This document shows positions 13,666 to 13,666 of a DNA stretch of 13,666 nt, in pieces; position 1 is the first letter of the stretch, and the number at the start of each line of letters is the position of its first letter. The translations under genes were made by a program, and so were the position numbers. The stretch comes from CALGYY01 sp964585485 (lineage in GTDB: Bacteria; Bacteroidota; Bacteroidia; Bacteroidales; CAIWKO01). The stretch is from positions 1-13,666 of the forward strand of contig CAZPDS010000062.1 of NCBI GenBank assembly GCA_964585485.1, in the 5' to 3' direction. Under the pieces are notes generated by a model. The model did no database searches and was not told the DNA's origin. It saw nothing but the letters and a program-made list of their open reading frames with translations.

Positions 13666-13666
13666 T

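Noticed and set aside
1..13666. CRISPR array, riboswitch, insertion sequence, replication origin, mer or arsM gene
   Set aside because: None seen: no regularly spaced repeats, no transposase motifs, no MerA/MerB/MerR-type or methyltransferase ArsM-type motifs in any long frame.

Overview
The window looks like a chromosome segment from a member of the Bacteroidota, and no finer placement is attempted. The reasons are Bacteroidota-type -7 promoter boxes (TA-N2-TTTG) ahead of several transcription units, an absence of clear Shine-Dalgarno sequences, a fused GT3 glycogen synthase / GT35 glucan phosphorylase, and intergenic GGAATAAGGAATAGGG repeats.

Left part (1-1093): the 5' end of rarA (replication-associated AAA+ ATPase) reads off the left edge on the minus strand. 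Its promoter abuts a short direct repeat and a near-perfect 44-nt palindrome of REP type. Two tandem tRNA-Leu genes (anticodons GAG and CAG) follow on the plus strand, closed by a strong intrinsic terminator. About 380 nt after that hold no gene I can support.

Centre (1068-7754): a plus-strand run of ten genes with almost no spacing, apparently one metal(loid) operon: a small CxxC thioredoxin-fold protein, an ArsR repressor, two secreted CxxC proteins of the ArsF type, an ArsG-type permease, the ArsP organoarsenical permease, the thioredoxin-coupled arsenate reductase ArsC, HgcA, HgcB, and the arsenite pump Acr3. HgcA carries the cap-helix motif NVWCAAGK plus a C-terminal five-helix membrane domain. 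HgcB carries two 4Fe-4S motifs and a C-terminal vicinal Cys pair. Together hgcAB is the gene pair that defines mercury methylation. It overlaps arsC and is followed 22 nt later by acr3, so it is embedded inside the arsenic operon. The set covers reduction and export of aromatic or methyl arsenicals (ArsF/ArsG/ArsP), reduction of arsenate and export of arsenite (ArsC/Acr3), and probable methylation of Hg(II) (HgcAB), all probably under one ArsR. An inverted repeat over the -7 box is a candidate operator.

Right part (7764-13666), minus strand and convergent with acr3: a 1418-residue glycogen synthase-phosphorylase fusion with its own promoter, and upstream of it a translationally coupled pair, the C-terminal part of an LtaS-like membrane sulfatase/phosphoglycerol transferase (cut by the window edge) and a YegS/DagK-type lipid kinase. 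These look like ordinary chromosomal housekeeping genes flanking the arsenic-mercury cluster.
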